DNA of 64,000 nucleotides. Origin: Phoenix dactylifera. Its lineage: Eukaryota; Streptophyta; Magnoliopsida; Arecales; Arecaceae. Position numbers and translations under genes: made by a program. Numbering within the stretch: position 1 is the stretch's first letter; each line of letters starts with the position of its first letter. The notes beneath the pieces were generated by a model, which was not told the DNA's origin, ran no database searches, and saw only the letters and a list, made by a program, of their open reading frames with translations. The DNA is taken from positions 3,475,154 to 3,539,153 of the forward strand of contig NC_052407.1 of the NCBI RefSeq assembly GCF_009389715.1, in the 5' to 3' direction. Shown here piece by piece: positions 23,218 through 35,808 of the stretch.

Positions 23218-25291
23218 TCATCGCATATGATGCCTGAAATAAAAGATAGATATTTTTTGACATAAAAACTAGGCAACATAATAATTTCAAAGATGATACA
23301 AAGAACTTTGTAGAAGCAACTAACCTTAAAGTCTCTTTTGTCCCACGTCGGATTTTACATCGAATAGTTGGGAGACCGAGGCGCTGATGAGCCTCAAAGC
23401 GGTGACATCCAGAAAAGCCTGCAAAGGAGAGTTGTGCTCAGAGATGCTAACATGATAAAAATAAGGTCATATTAGCATTGCAAGGAAAAGTAATATAAAT
23501 AACACACAAGTATTGTATTTGCTTTTGCAAAAGTCAAGGAGCACGCACCATAGTAAACTCCATCCACCTCTAGCACATCAATCTGCATAAGTACATAAAT
23601 TAAAATGACTATGCCTGTTATCATATGAATGATCTGAATTTAACAAATGGTAAATAGTTTAAAAAACAAAAGCTAAATACAAACACAGATGCATTTTGTG
23701 TAATAAATGCCTATATGCACATTACAAAGTACAGAAGGGTTTGTTCTCTGTTATTTTGATCAATCAATCATCATCATCATCCATCAGTCTTCTCTAACTA
23801 AACTGTGCCAAGGTCTTATCTACTTCAACATTTTCTCCAATTAAAACTAAAACCATTCTTAAAAAAATCTTCCAGAAGTGTAATACTCTACATGTAGTAA
23901 TGATAAACAGTAACTTCTTATAAAATAATTCCTCCTAAACAAAGTTTTTTGCTGGTATACACTGGTTTTCTTCAAAAAAAATGCTAGTTACTTTTGCCGT
24001 CACAGCAGATTAGCAATAAAAGAGAGGTTCTGCCAATAAATGTTCAAAAACTATTTGTGCAGTTCTAGGAATACTGTTTCTTTTTTATGGGTAATACTTG
24101 CTACTGATCAAGGTGTGCTTTAATTTAGGTTCGATGCAATGCATGGGACCTTGCAAAGAGACTAAGCTCCTTGCAAAGAGAATTGCCAAAACCTCTAAGT
24201 GAGTCAAAACAAGGTAAACTATAGCAAAAGCGATGTAATCAGCAGAATTCAATAAAATGTGACTTCAACCTGAACTAAACATATAGGTAGGCTTGAAGTA
24301 ATTTAAAATGTTATCGCAAGCTTGTGGATGCACATACAGCAATAAGGAAAAAAAAGGGAATGAAATTACTTATCTGACTTTTTTTTAAGATTTCTTTTTT
24401 TATAAACAAACTTGATGAAAAGGACAAACACGATTCTTAAGGGAGTAATGCGAACATAAAATGATCACAGGATAAGCCTTTAGTGATCCATAAAGCAACT
24501 AGAAAATGGACATAGGAAAGACATTTGGGAAGGAAAAAAAAAAGGAAAAAGATCTTGTCTAAACTCTAGCATTTCTTTTTTTAATATCTCTTTGAAAGAC
24601 AAGATTAAACTTAAAATCCTCGGAGGAAAGGACAATCTAGATCTCCCAAATAGTTATCTTTGTATGGACACCAAAGAACAGTCCCAAAATTGTGCTTTAA
24701 ATGTACTATAGTTCAAATTGTTCTATTTGTATCTTTCCAAGTTTCCAAGTTCATTTGGACCGGAATATATATATATATATATATATATTTACAAATTTGC
24801 TGCAAATAGTACCAGATGTATACAAGTACAAACAAATCTACGAAAATCAATTATTTAACAAAGGTAACCTCCGAGATTTTTCTGGATTTTCCTTCTCTTT
24901 TTGCTTGTTAACAGAGTTTCAGGGTGTATAAGATATCCAAACTTACAGGTTCCTGAAGCCCTATTTGTTTGATGCTCTCCATGAGGTCCTTCACCTTCTC
25001 CGGATCATTCGCCCGGGTGCGCATCAGAGGCCTCCTAATCTTCTCGAGAGGCAGTTCAAGAATCGCAGGCCCTCCCGATTTGGGCTTCGAGAAAGGAACC
25101 CCTGAAAAGAAAATTAACAGAGATCACCAACGGACTTCAGCTTTCATAAAAATTTCATAACTTATCACCAAAAAATCCCTCAAAAAAGCTAATGTTTCTC
25201 ATAGGGAGGTACCATTAGCGGAAGCTTTGATCGGGCGCAAGGAGCAGCTGCTGCTGAGGGTGTGGGAGAGATGCAGCGAAAAGTTCGCCAT
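23218..25291 (-). CDS. SRX: Sulfiredoxin, plastid-targeted, 5 exons
   Basis: It reduces the over-oxidised (sulfinic acid) cysteine of 2-Cys peroxiredoxins using ATP and a thiol donor; in plants it acts in plastids and sometimes mitochondria. Minus-strand coding exons are 25291-25213, 25101-24947, 23582-23549, 23418-23325 and 23233-23218, all GT-AG, summing to 378 nt (125 aa), the usual size. Residues 1-25 are rich in Ser, Leu and His with few acidic residues, like a transit peptide. The core shows LPLEKIRRPLMRTR, then IDVLEVDGVYYGFSGCHR with the catalytic Cys in the GCHR motif, then the ATP-contact region HQRLGLPTIRCKIRRGTKET. The protein ends RHHMR. The last exon codes only a few residues but has correct phase. 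Its start lies 275 bp from the divergent start of a small membrane protein gene. Confidence 0.93.
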
Positions 25292-25566
25292 CCTCTCCTT
25301 CTCCTTCTCCTCCTCCTCCTCTCCGGTGGGCAGAGGAAAAATATAAGAGAAATTTTCTTGCTTATAAATCGGGACGAAAGCAGTAGTGCCATCAACGAAG
25401 AGTTCGGATCGCTCACGGCAGGCGTGGGCCGCATGGCCGGCCCATCTGCGACCGCATGCATCGGCGACGGCGTGGCAGTTTCTGGTGGGCCAGCCTCCAG
25501 GGAACGAGATAAGAGCCCAGGAAACTTGGGTGGCCATCAAAGAGAGGAGCTTTCGATAGCTTCGAA
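25292..25566. promoter_or_regulatory. Divergent promoter shared by SRX and small membrane protein gene
   Basis: The two start codons, on opposite strands, are only 275 bp apart. The interval must therefore hold both promoters and both 5' leaders. It contains a (CTC/CTT)n tract at about 25290-25325 next to the SRX start and a GC-rich middle. No clear TATA box is seen on either strand. Confidence 0.65.
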
Positions 25567-25882
25567 ATGGAAGGAGCAGCTCAAATGGCTGTGCCCATTC
25601 TGGGAATCGTAGCAGTTGCCGCAGTGACATTCTATGCTGTTAGCTTCGCAGAGATCCGTGAGGTAATCTTATCCAATCTCTGTAGCCAGCTTCCATTGTT
25701 CTCTCTTTGCTTGCTTGATCCATCTATCGTATGAGCAAGTCTTTTTCCCTCGTAAACTACAGAAGTCTTTCAAGGACTTGGAGGACTCGGAGGAAACGGA
25801 AAGTGGGGGTGGATTCCGGTCCTCGGCCAGCTCCAGGGAGCGAAGAGCCAAGAGAAAAGCCGAGAAAGAGGCCCGGAAGTGA
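25567..25882 (+). CDS. Small single-pass membrane protein, 2 exons
   Basis: Two exons, 25567-25662 and 25763-25882, join in phase 0 to give 216 nt (71 aa). Residues 8-29 (VPILGIVAVAAVTFYAVSFAEI) form one hydrophobic helix near the N-terminus. The rest is highly charged, with an acidic part (DLEDSEETES) followed by a basic tail (SSRERRAKRKAEKEARK). Its function is unknown to me; such short, tail-charged proteins are widespread in plants and usually annotated as hypothetical. The divergent arrangement with sulfiredoxin may mean co-expression. The clean intron with GTAATC donor and ACAG acceptor, and the strong amphipathic composition, support a real gene. Confidence 0.75.
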
Positions 25883-26827
25883 TATTATTGAACTCCAGTC
25901 TTCTATAGATGCCATGAGAGCGTTCTTCTTTTCTTCTTGTGGAACCAACGGGAAAAAAAAATTACAAACAAGTTGTCTGCTTCTTTTTTCCTGGTTTTTC
26001 TAATTAAGCTACATTTCCCCTTGGATGGAACCTTTCATGCTCATCATCCTAATTGTGGATTGCTGCAGCTTTAAAGGCTATACAATTCGGTTTACGGATG
26101 AAATTTATGAATTTCTGTTGGACATATAGATTTTTCTAATCTTAATTCTGATATCCTTTTCATGATATGCAAAGTAATTAAGATTTCCTGCAATGCTATG
26201 AAATGTTTTTTTCATGAAAAGAAAACAACTAATTTGCATAGAGGTCGGACAAGTTACCTTAATAACATTTAGTTGTTTTGACAAATATCCTGAAAGCAAA
26301 TCTATGAGGCTCGAGGTCTATATAACGCAATGACTTAGGAACTTCAATGAAGAGTCTGCTAGTGGCATTTCCTGATTGAATCTTGCTCAAGTTTGTGCAA
26401 AAGATAATTGGGACTACTCCTACCTCTAAAAGCTATTTATAATTTGCAGCCAAGGATGGATGCCTTCTATGATCACAGCTATATTTAACTTTTAAGCATG
26501 CTAAGTAATCATTCAACTGGTTAATAAGGCTCGCAGCCACACTCGAGAGTGTTTTCCACTGGATTATTAATGCTATACTCCATTCCATACAAGTCATTCT
26601 CTTTCAAAGAGAGGTTTGAAATCTCTACATGAGAAGTTATCTTATACCTGCAAAATTAGAAGCTGATTAAACCAAAGTAGAACCGAAAAGCAGGTTAAGC
26701 AGCAATCTTCACTGTGTTGGCAATCAAAATCTATGCATGGCTGGTATATGATCTTCAGATTTGATTTACAACTTCTCGCTGCACTTCATGGTAGTGCTAG
26801 TTATCATAATTCAATTGTGTTCACTTA
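25883..26827. other. Spacer without recognised features
   Basis: It includes the 3' region of the small membrane protein gene. No other gene, RNA or bounded repeat is seen until the mobile element at 26828. Confidence 0.4.
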
Positions 26828-27704
26828 GGCCTATTTGGTTGGAGGTAATTTTGCATGAAAAAATAAATTCCATATCAGACTACTATATTTGATAAAAAAA
26901 GTGGATGAGAGAGATAGTAAAATAAATAGTGGATTCGATGTCTATTTTTCTGAGAGGCAAGGTAAAACAAATACCATCAGAGGGTGGTATTTATTTTTTT
27001 GTGCCAGATTACTCAGTAGAGGTAATCCAAAAATATTATTTCTTGAGGGAAATACCATTACTTATATTATGTTAGTATTGTGTTAGTTATATTATATAAT
27101 TAATTTTAATTATATAAATATATTATAAATATATCAATATATTATTTAATAATATTTTATAAAATAATATATTTAATATATTAATATATTTATTATTAAA
27201 TATAAAATGTTACCAAATAATTAGCATATATTTATTAATTATCATTTAATCTAACATAGGATTTATTAATAATAAATATATTTATTTATATACAAAACAT
27301 ACTAAAATTTATTTATAATAATAAGAGATATATTTTCTAATATATATATAATTAGTTTAAAAATATTTATTAACTTATGTAAATATATTTCAATATTCGA
27401 AATAGCCAATATTACCATGTTTATGCAAGTGAGCCATAAATATCTAACAAATGGACTAAACAAAAATGTTGTTGCTTGAACTGTTTATTCAAATTATTAT
27501 TAAAAATTTGATAATATTCCAATATATTATTATCTCGAATCAAATGTATCAATCTTTTTTTGATGCTATTTTTTAAAGTATTTTTTTTACCAACCAAATA
27601 CGATAAAAATTATTTTTCTCCATAATTATTTTTTTAGATAAATAATTGCTAGGAGTCAACAAATTACTCCGTAATCTTCATATATATCCCAACCAAATGA
27701 AGCC
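26828..27704. mobile_element. Tourist-like (PIF/Harbinger) non-autonomous DNA element
   Basis: The left end starts GGCCTATTTGGTTGG and the right end, reverse-complemented, starts GGCTTCATTTGGTTGG; these are imperfect inverted repeats of the type common in plant Tourist/Harbinger elements. Both sides are flanked by TTA (26825-26827 and 27705-27707), the typical 3-bp target duplication. The 877-bp interior is very A/T-rich and codes for no transposase. Confidence 0.75.
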
Positions 27705-27707
27705 TTA

Positions 27708-28220
27708 AGCTAACCATGGAACCTATATTTTCTAAGCGACTTACGCAAATAGAAAAAAAGATGAAAGAAGTAATATTTCTCTAGATACTTCATGCAAGTT
27801 TTGAAAAAATTCAAGTTGTTACCAACATAATCTATAACTCTATCTCCAAAAAAAAGGTTGCTCACTTAAATGGAGCAGCAAGGAGAAGTAAGTTTATGAT
27901 GATCGCCTTAATTAAAATTCAAGATAGTTTTGAAGCAGCAAAAGTATAGTCGGCAACCGGAATGCCCATTCTGTGTGTAAAGTCGGCAGTCCTTCGATCT
28001 CCGTAAAGGATGCCGACTTTAATTTTTTCTCTCGTTTTATATCCATCTCTGTATTTTAATCCTGCCTTCCTGAACCGAGCCGATCCAGCCGGTTCGAATC
28101 TCCCTTCCGGTGTACGGTATACCGTCCTCCCTCTCCTCTCTTTAACGGTACTATTAACGAACCCCGTCTCGCGAGTCTACCGTGCGCCGCTCTCTCTCCC
28201 CGGCCGAGAGCCGGACCGAC
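27708..28220 (+). promoter_or_regulatory. 5' flank and leader of GT47 gene
   Basis: A/T-rich sequence passes into a C/T-rich leader from about 28010. A GTG at 28182 opens the same frame as the protein, but the first in-frame ATG is at 28221. No certain TATA box; TTTTATATCC near 28036 is a candidate. Confidence 0.45.
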
Positions 28221-31200
28221 ATGTCCGACCGGAGCAGGCCCCGAAAGCAGCCGAAGCCCCTCTCCCCGTCCCTCTCTCCCTCTCCCTCCACCCCAAAAAC
28301 CCTAGCCCCATCCCGAATGGCCCGCCGCTCCCTCCTCAAGCCCTTCGTGGCCTTCGCCCTCTCCCTCTTCGCCCTCTACTCCCTCCTCCACGCCGACCTC
28401 TCCCTCGGTCCCCTCTCCTCCTCCTCCTCGTCCTCCGCCGCCGCCGCCGCCGCCGCCGATGCCGCTGCCGCCCGCCCCCCGGTCCCCAAGATCTACGTTC
28501 ACGATCTCCCCCGCAAGTTCACCTACGGAGTCATCCGCAGCTACCTTCTTGCCCGCGACCCCGGCGCCACCCCGCCCCCCGACGGGGCCCTCCGCTACCC
28601 CGGCCACCAGCACTCCGCTGAGTGGTACCTCTTCTCCGACCTCCTACGTCCCGATCGCCGCCCCGACTCCCCCGTCCGCCGCGTATCCGACCCCGCCGAC
28701 GCCGACCTCTTCTACGTCCCCTTCTTCTCCTCCCTCAGCCTCATCGTCAACCCGATCCGCGCCGCCAACGCTGGGGCCGCGCCGGAGAAGGCCTACAGCG
28801 ACGAGGCCATGCAGGAGGAGCTCATGGAGTGGCTCGAGGGGCAGGAGTATTGGAGGAGGAACAGGGGGAGGGACCATGTGTTCATTTGCCAGGATCCGAA
28901 TGCTCTTTATAGAGTTATCGATCGCGTGAGGAATTCCGTCCTCCTCGTCTCGGATTTTGGCCGCTTGAGGGGGGATCAAGCGTCGCTTGTCAAAGATGTG
29001 ATCTTGCCATACTCTCATCGCATCAATCCATATAAAGGTGACATCGGCATTGAGGGCCGGCACTCGCTGCTCTTCTTCATGGGCAACCGCTATCGTAAGG
29101 AGGTAAAAGTTTGCATTTTTATTTTCTTTCGAGTCGTATTCTAGCTAATATTTTTATAATTTACAATCTATCCTGAATGAAACATCGGCTGAGCTTCTAA
29201 TCTACGCATAATGTTTGTCTTCTAAGATTTTCAGGTAAAATATGCTTACCAACGATTTATAAATCAAAACAATTGCTAGAACTCCTTATTCCCGATCTAA
29301 ATTAGTTTGACTTGTTCTTTCGATATTATATGCATAGATCTACATTATATTTCTGTTGGCCAATGGATCCCTACAAAAGTGGCCGATGTAGTAACAATTG
29401 TTACAAGGAAGTAAGTTTGTTCTTGCATCTAGAGCAGACCCTCTAATGTCAAATTCTGTAGAACATAATGCTCTGTGATATCATTTTCTTAAAATAAATG
29501 ATCTTGAACCAGGGTCATATATTATAACTAATAAATGCAAGCCTACTTATGAAGAAAGTTTGGAGAATTTAACTACATTTTTTTTAGATGGTAAAATGTA
29601 TATCTCAGTAGGATAATCTTTTGTAATTTTCGCAGCCTGTTCCACATCTCCATCTTAACCTGGTGGTTCTATCATACTTGTCGAGTTGTTTTTAATGGAA
29701 TATAATCAGACCATCAAAATTATATTTCTTCTCAAATGCTCTGCTCTTTGAAGTTATTTTCATGCTACATCCAGTCAATGAGAAACCAATGCCATTCAAG
29801 CCGCAAATCAAAATGAAGAGATATGTAAAACTGATTTCCCTCCTATTAACAGGAAATTCTTTTCTTGAAGATACTATGCAGATAGTTATTTTAGTGTTTG
29901 AAATAAAATATATCATGATGTCTAATATGTAAATATATCACTTCCACCAGGAAGGGGCCCTGTTATATTTACCTTTTTGGTCTTTTATAATTTATCTTAA
30001 ATTTTCCTTGTATTCCTCTCTTATAATAGATATCAGAAGTAATAGAATAAGTATAATGTGGTGAATAATGCAGTTTAATTGCTGGTTCTAAATTTCTTAT
30101 ATGAAGATTATATGCGTTTACTATCGACAATGTGCTGTTATTTTATTATTGAAGACATTTCAGATTGAGACTAAATCCATATTTGCAGTTGTTAGTCATT
30201 TGCCGTATCCTTAAATAGGCTATCATGCCCTTGTTAAACATCTGCCTACGTGAGGGAAGACTATGATCCTGCATTGATTTAAGCCAGAACTTAGTCAAGT
30301 TATTGAATAGGATTGATATCTTCATGGCCTGTATGGCTTCCCTGCACACTCTTGTTTACGTTACACCGTACGTCCTGATCCTGTTATCATCATGATTCAT
30401 GAGCCTGCAATATACTTAATACTTAGTAGCCTAGACAGGAAGGACTACAACAAAGTATTATAAGTGACCTTCTAGAGCATGCTATATGGATGTATAGTTC
30501 TCCTTCTTACTTGCTATTCTAGTGATTTAATATACTGAGAAACTGAATTGCAAGAATCTCATTTGCTTTCTTTCACTGTAGTACTATCTTCCTGCTACCT
30601 AATTTGAAAGATATATTAAATAAAAAAAAAATGAATATTAGAACCATTATCATACTTGTTGGCACCACTTCTCAAGATATGAAGTCTAACTGGAAATACA
30701 TTTTTGAACCACTACCCTTCTAATGTTATCCCTCTACACCTATAATCTGTTAAAATTGTCATAATCTGTTGGCTTTATGCAAAGTAGGGTGGGAAGGTTC
30801 GTGATACTCTTTTCCAGATACTTGAGCGTGAGAAGGATGTTGTCATCAAACATGGTACACAGTCCCGGGAGAGCCGGCGCACGGCAACACAAGGAATGCA
30901 TTCATCGAAGTTCTGCCTACATCCTGCTGGAGATACTCCCTCAGCTTGCAGGTTATTTGATGCAATTGTGAGTTTGTGTGTTCCAGTGATAGTCAGTGAC
31001 TCTATTGAGTTACCCTTTGAAGATGTCATAGACTACGGAAAAATTGCAATATTTGTGGATACACAAAGAGCTGTAAAGCCAGGATACTTAACTAAAATGC
31101 TCAGAAAAGTAAGCAAAGACAAGATTCTGCGGTATCAGCAAGAGCTTAAAATGGTAAGTAGAATGTTGTTCCTATGTCATATCTTATAATTCTGTTTACT

Positions 31201-31914
31201 CAGTTATTTACATTCTGGATTGTTCTTTCAATTGTTCAAAGAAATATATCTAAAAAGGAATTCTCACAACATTTTTTTCAAACATTTATTAATAATACTA
31301 ATTGTTGCACGGTCATCTGTATATCAAGGATACGGAAGATAATTGTGTCGTCAATATATATTATTTTGGAGTTGGTGTGGTAACCTTCCCCTCTAGATGC
31401 CTCACCTCTATGTCTGCTATCCAGAAATTTTGCTTAGGAAATTTGTTTATATGAAGGAGGTCAAATGCTTTTAGAACAAGGTGAACAATATTAAAAGGCC
31501 ACAAGCTAGGTTAGCTGTACAAAAAAAAAGAGGAAAAATTACACTACCTAGATTATGATAACTTTCTTTCTTCAGCCTTTTTAGTTTTGCTTAATTGAGA
31601 TCTATTTCTATGCTATAGTTGGACGAGTTATGCTTAGATCTATTAACAGATTGAACACATATTGAAGTATTAATGCAGTACATAATTTTGAGATCTAGAG
31701 GTTTAGGCTTTACCCTTATTTTCAGGTGAAACGGTACTTTGAATATGAAGATCCGGATGGAACAGTGAATGAGATATGGCGACAAGTTTCTTCAAAACTC
31801 CCCCTGATAAAATTGATGATCAACCGTGACAAACGTCTTGTCAAGAGGGGCCCACATGATCTTGACTGCTCCTGCATATGTTCAAGACAAAATGGGACTA
31901 TCATTTCTAGGTGA
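28221..31914 (+). CDS. Exostosin-family (GT47) glycosyltransferase, 3 exons
   Basis: A Golgi type II membrane glycosyltransferase, probably acting on cell-wall polysaccharides. Exons 28221-29102, 30788-31153 and 31726-31914 join in frame to give 1437 nt (478 aa). A hydrophobic anchor (about residues 41-60, [15 protein letters not shown]) follows a short basic cytosolic tail. A low-complexity Ser/Ala stem comes next, then the exostosin domain starting [16 protein letters not shown] and continuing with [15 protein letters not shown]. Exon 2 carries the nucleotide-sugar region [18 protein letters not shown], then [17 protein letters not shown]. The C-terminus is basic and Cys-containing. The closest remembered relatives are the ARAD/EDA5-like arabinosyltransferase-type clade, but the donor and acceptor sugars cannot be told from sequence. 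The start at 28221 is chosen as the first ATG; the ATG at 28317 (MARRSLLK) is an alternative. Confidence 0.88.
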
Positions 31915-34900
31915 TGAGGAGGTTCAAGTCTTACTGCTATGCTAAAGCTAGAAATGTATTTGAAGATTAAGCCTTTCCTGGAGATTCAGAGCGGCATGGC
32001 TCGGGTCTTACTGCTTGTGCTTATCCATTTTTGTATAGCTGAGGCAATTCTTTCATCATCATCATGATGCCTTGCACTTGTCCAGTGCAATATAGCTTTA
32101 ATTTCCAATGTAATACATAAAGATAATCTGCATGAAATTAGGGAGATTTTGGATTTTAGCATTCATTCGAAAGCCATCTTTGGCTACTCATTCTTTTTTG
32201 TCTTGAGTTCAATTTTTATTCTCTTTGATACCATAAAATATGCAAGGTGTAGGTCTTTTCAGCTTACTCTTGCTTTCGGTAAATGGATTGAGTTTGGAAC
32301 CTGTATAGTAGAATAAAATCATTTTTGCTCTTCTGTTACTGCAGTTATCATATGTGGTCCTTGACTTCTTGTTATTTAAGGTGGTCATATCTGTTCAGGC
32401 AGAACTAAACTGTTAGAGTGAGACAGTCTTTCGGGGGCACAACCCAGCTATTTGTGTCTTGGCTCACAGATTAACACAGCTGTCAGCCTTCTGTGTTGCA
32501 TTTTAGATCTTTCAGTAACAATTGACATGAGATGGAGGTAGGATTCTCAAGCCAGGTTAAAACTGGATTGGAGTAAGCAGGGTTCATCTCGGTCACAGCG
32601 TGGTGTCTGCCATAATCCAGACACCAGTTAAGAAGGCTCTTTATTTCCCAAGATGAGAAAGCTGAGCTCGTTCATACGCTGCTATAAAAAAAGTGGAACT
32701 TGACTATCCATGTTCAGGTGAGGTCTAAGTAGACATAGCTGGTTTGTTTCTCTAATAAAGTATGCTAATTACTTTTAAATTCTAGTGCTCTTTCTTGCAT
32801 TAGTTTTTCCATCAGTTATTTTGTGTTTGAAGGTTTGAAATTTAATTGGATAATGGACGGACATGCCCACAGCTTCATTTTCCTTTGAAGGGTCCTTGTT
32901 TGACATCACAAAAGTCCCACTCTTGTGGGAAGCAAGTTTTCATGTAAATCGGTAGCACATATAAAACCGTCATGTGGTCACATTCAACACCATTTACTGT
33001 TGCTAAATTGTTGATCTTTTAATGACATATGCCTTTCTTATGTGAAGCTTTTCTTCAAGATAACAATATTCCTTTTCCTTTCTATGTTATACACTGTCAA
33101 GGAAACAGGTATTTTTGTTATAAGCCATCCTCTTCTACCTATGTAGATCTTGTGAGATATTCATTACAATTACCATTTTGTTCATTTAACAATTGTATTA
33201 TTACATATAGGGCTTATTAGATGGATTTCGATTTAGTTCATCCATTTTACCATTTCCACGGAATTCGATTATCACGTACCGTTAAGATTTTTCATTATTT
33301 ATCTAAAATTTGGTCGTAACATGACTTTCTTCTAGTGAAGTCGATGAAATATCTATCGCTTTTTCATTCCATCATTTATGTAACCTTATTTACTTTCTAT
33401 TGTCTCAAAGATTTTATTTTTTCGAATCATGGGTTGCTATGCTTTTCTGTTGCATTCCTATCTACCCTATGAGCATTAAGCTTGTAGTTATCAGAGGTGA
33501 AATTGTTTATAGATTTGACGACAAGACCAAGTAGTAGAGGAAAGGCATCGAGTTTGCTTGGACCTTCATTTTATTACCATTTGGTGATTAGTTTTTGCTT
33601 GATTTGCATTTTTCTGAGAACTAGAATCCAAGGGGGCTTGGCCACTTTCAAGGTGAGAGTAGAATTGAACATAGATCACTAATATCCAATATTCAATCAC
33701 TTTATCAAATTAACCAATTGATATCCGTACATAGGTAGGCTTGTGGTTTGTAAAATATTATTCTTGTTTCTTTGCACATTAATACCTTTTTTCTAAAACC
33801 AGATTAAGTAATAAAATAATCATTAAAATCAAGGATTAGATATTAAATTTTCAATGAGCAATGACCAAAAGTAAAATAACAGTCAATCCAAGAGTTGGTT
33901 CTCAATTTCCTCTAGGAATTCATGCTAATTCAGTCTTATTAAAATTTCAAAATGCTGTTCAAGCAATTGCATATATTTTTCCTCAGTTATCACACTGTTT
34001 TTGGGCTTGGGCCATTAATAAGTTACTAGAAGCTTGTAGAGGCTCAAGTGGCTGGCATAGGCAGCCCAAGTGGATATGGATTATAATAAAATGGTTTATT
34101 AGATCACTATGAATAAGTGATTTTTTAAGGACATTTGTGGTATTATTGTTGTTTCTGCCTCATGATTGATGTTGTAAATAGCATTTGCATGGAACTTGTG
34201 CCGCCTTTCTTCTTTTTTTTTTTTTCTTTAAAAGAGAAATAAATCTTCCATACCAAAATCTTCAAAGGTTTTGAAGCAATTTAAAGAATAAAGAATTTCA
34301 TCATATATATCTGTTTAATTTAGTTCAATTTTTTTCACAAGTCCTTAAATTTTATATGGAAAAATGCTTTGGGGCCCAAGCTGGGGTGCTAGGAAAAGAT
34401 TTTTTTTTTTTTTTTAGATACAAAGGCTATTCACACAGCTCTGAGTCTAGAGAGAGAGGCCAAGGAAAAGGTTTCAAGGTCCGGGGGTCTCTTTCGTTTG
34501 GCGTTGTGCTTGAGGGTTTCGTTGGCGCTGACTTCGTAAATATCGAATTTTGCATGAATATTCTTCAAAAATTAATATTTATATGTATACTCTCGTATAA
34601 TACTTGTTTTGCTATTCTACCATTTTTTTTTTCTTATTTTTGCATATGCACCCATATCATCTAACGTCGTTAAAAAATTAACAGTTTCAAATTAGAATGA
34701 CTAAATACTCTTAATGGGCAGGTGTGCAAAAAGAAATATTTATACGGCGATCGTGGTGAAGGACAAAAAAGTAATTTCAAAATTTTATTTTATTTTTAAT
34801 TAAAATAAATATGGTTTTTATTAACGGTGTTAGAAGAACCATTATATTAGAGGTATTTGTGCAAAAATAATATTTTGTGAGGGTATGGAAATAAATATAA

Positions 34901-35414
34901 TTTTTAAAAGGGTATTTACGCAAATTTGTATTTTTAGAGGGGCATTCATACAAAAAAAAAACGCTAAATATATTGTGGTGTTTGCACACGAGAGCATATT
35001 CTCTTATCAGTTCTGTAATTGTTCGTAATTACAGATCTCATATACCATGTTTCTGCATTAGTTTCTAAAGATTATAATACATCGTACATGGGAATGCCTA
35101 CTTCGGATGAAGCCAAATAATTTGTCTAAGCTCTCAGAATTGAAGTGCCTAATCTTTGATCGATTCTATCAGATAGGATGGGGTTGTATCTTTTGTGCGA
35201 AAGAAGAATTCATATTTTTAACGATGGATAATTCAAAATGATTGGTGAATAATTCAATGGTGGATTCGCATTAAGAAAGATGAATGCTTTATTTGCTCGG
35301 AAGATGCAACCTCGACCCCATTGTTCGTGCCTAAATAGTTATTAACTGTGATTAGATTATACCGTTACATTGGGACGCTTGGATTTGATGTACCCTCCCC
35401 CCTCCTAGTATTAG
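31915..35414. other. 3' region of GT47 gene and intergenic spacer
   Basis: AATAAA at 32312-32317 is a candidate poly(A) signal. No further gene is recognised. Poly(T) runs occur at about 34208-34225 and 34399-34415. Repeated phrases such as TTTGTGCAAAAA and GGGTATTTACGCAAA at 34640-34960 suggest an old dispersed repeat, but no termini were found. Confidence 0.4.
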
Positions 35415-35422
35415 ATTAGGGC

Positions 35423-35617
35423 CAGGGGCGGCTCAACCCTTAGGCAACTGAGGCGGTCGCCTAAGGCCCCAGCCCAAAGAAGGCCCACCGTAGAAAATGC
35501 CTCAAAGATAAAATGAAAAAAAAGGCCCCTTGTGAATTCGCCTTAGGCCGGCCCACTGTAGAAAAGGCCTCAAAGACAAAATGGCCTTAGGCCCCCAAAT
35601 ACATTGGGCCGCTCCTG
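35423..35617. mobile_element. hAT-type MITE with 8-bp target duplication
   Basis: The left end CAGGGGCGGCTCAA and the right end, reverse-complemented, CAGGAGCGGCCCAA form inverted repeats with the CAGGGGCGG start typical of plant hAT elements. The perfect 8-bp direct repeat ATTAGGGC flanks it (35415-35422 and 35618-35625). At 195 bp and without coding sequence it is a MITE. The interior contains two related copies of a segment of about 35 bp (GGCCCACcGTAGAAAA...). Confidence 0.92.
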
Positions 35618-35625
35618 ATTAGGGC

Positions 35626-35808
35626 TTAGCATGGAGCGAGAGATCGTCAAAAGAGACGTTAATCCAAGAATCACGTGTTCAAGTGAGCTGTTATGCCACT
35701 TGCTGGCCGCGGCTAAATAAAACGGGACGAAACGGATGGGAATAAAACCCAAAACCCTTCGCCTCTTTCCCTCCGCTCCAAACCCAATCCTCGGTTGCCG
35801 ACTTCCGA
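35626..35808 (+). promoter_or_regulatory. Core promoter and leader of FTSHI4-like gene
   Basis: TAAATAAAA at about 35713-35721, some 90 bases before the ATG, is a plausible TATA-type element. The MITE lies less than 200 bp upstream of the start codon and therefore within the promoter-proximal region. Confidence 0.5.

Noticed and set aside
28090-28105. GGTTCGAATCTC, a tRNA box-B-like string
   Set aside because: No box A and no cloverleaf could be formed around it; it lies in the GT47 leader.
28302-28613. Gly-rich and Pro-rich long frames around the GT47 first exon
   Set aside because: Shadow frames of a GC-rich exon; the exostosin frame is clearly the coding one.
33491-33504. TCAGAGGTGAAATT, identical to a conserved 18S rRNA string
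   Set aside because: Similarity stops on both sides within a few bases, so it is chance rather than an rRNA fragment.
34640-34990. Possible bounded MITE in the spacer upstream of FTSHI4
   Set aside because: Internal phrase repetition is visible but no inverted ends or target duplication could be found.
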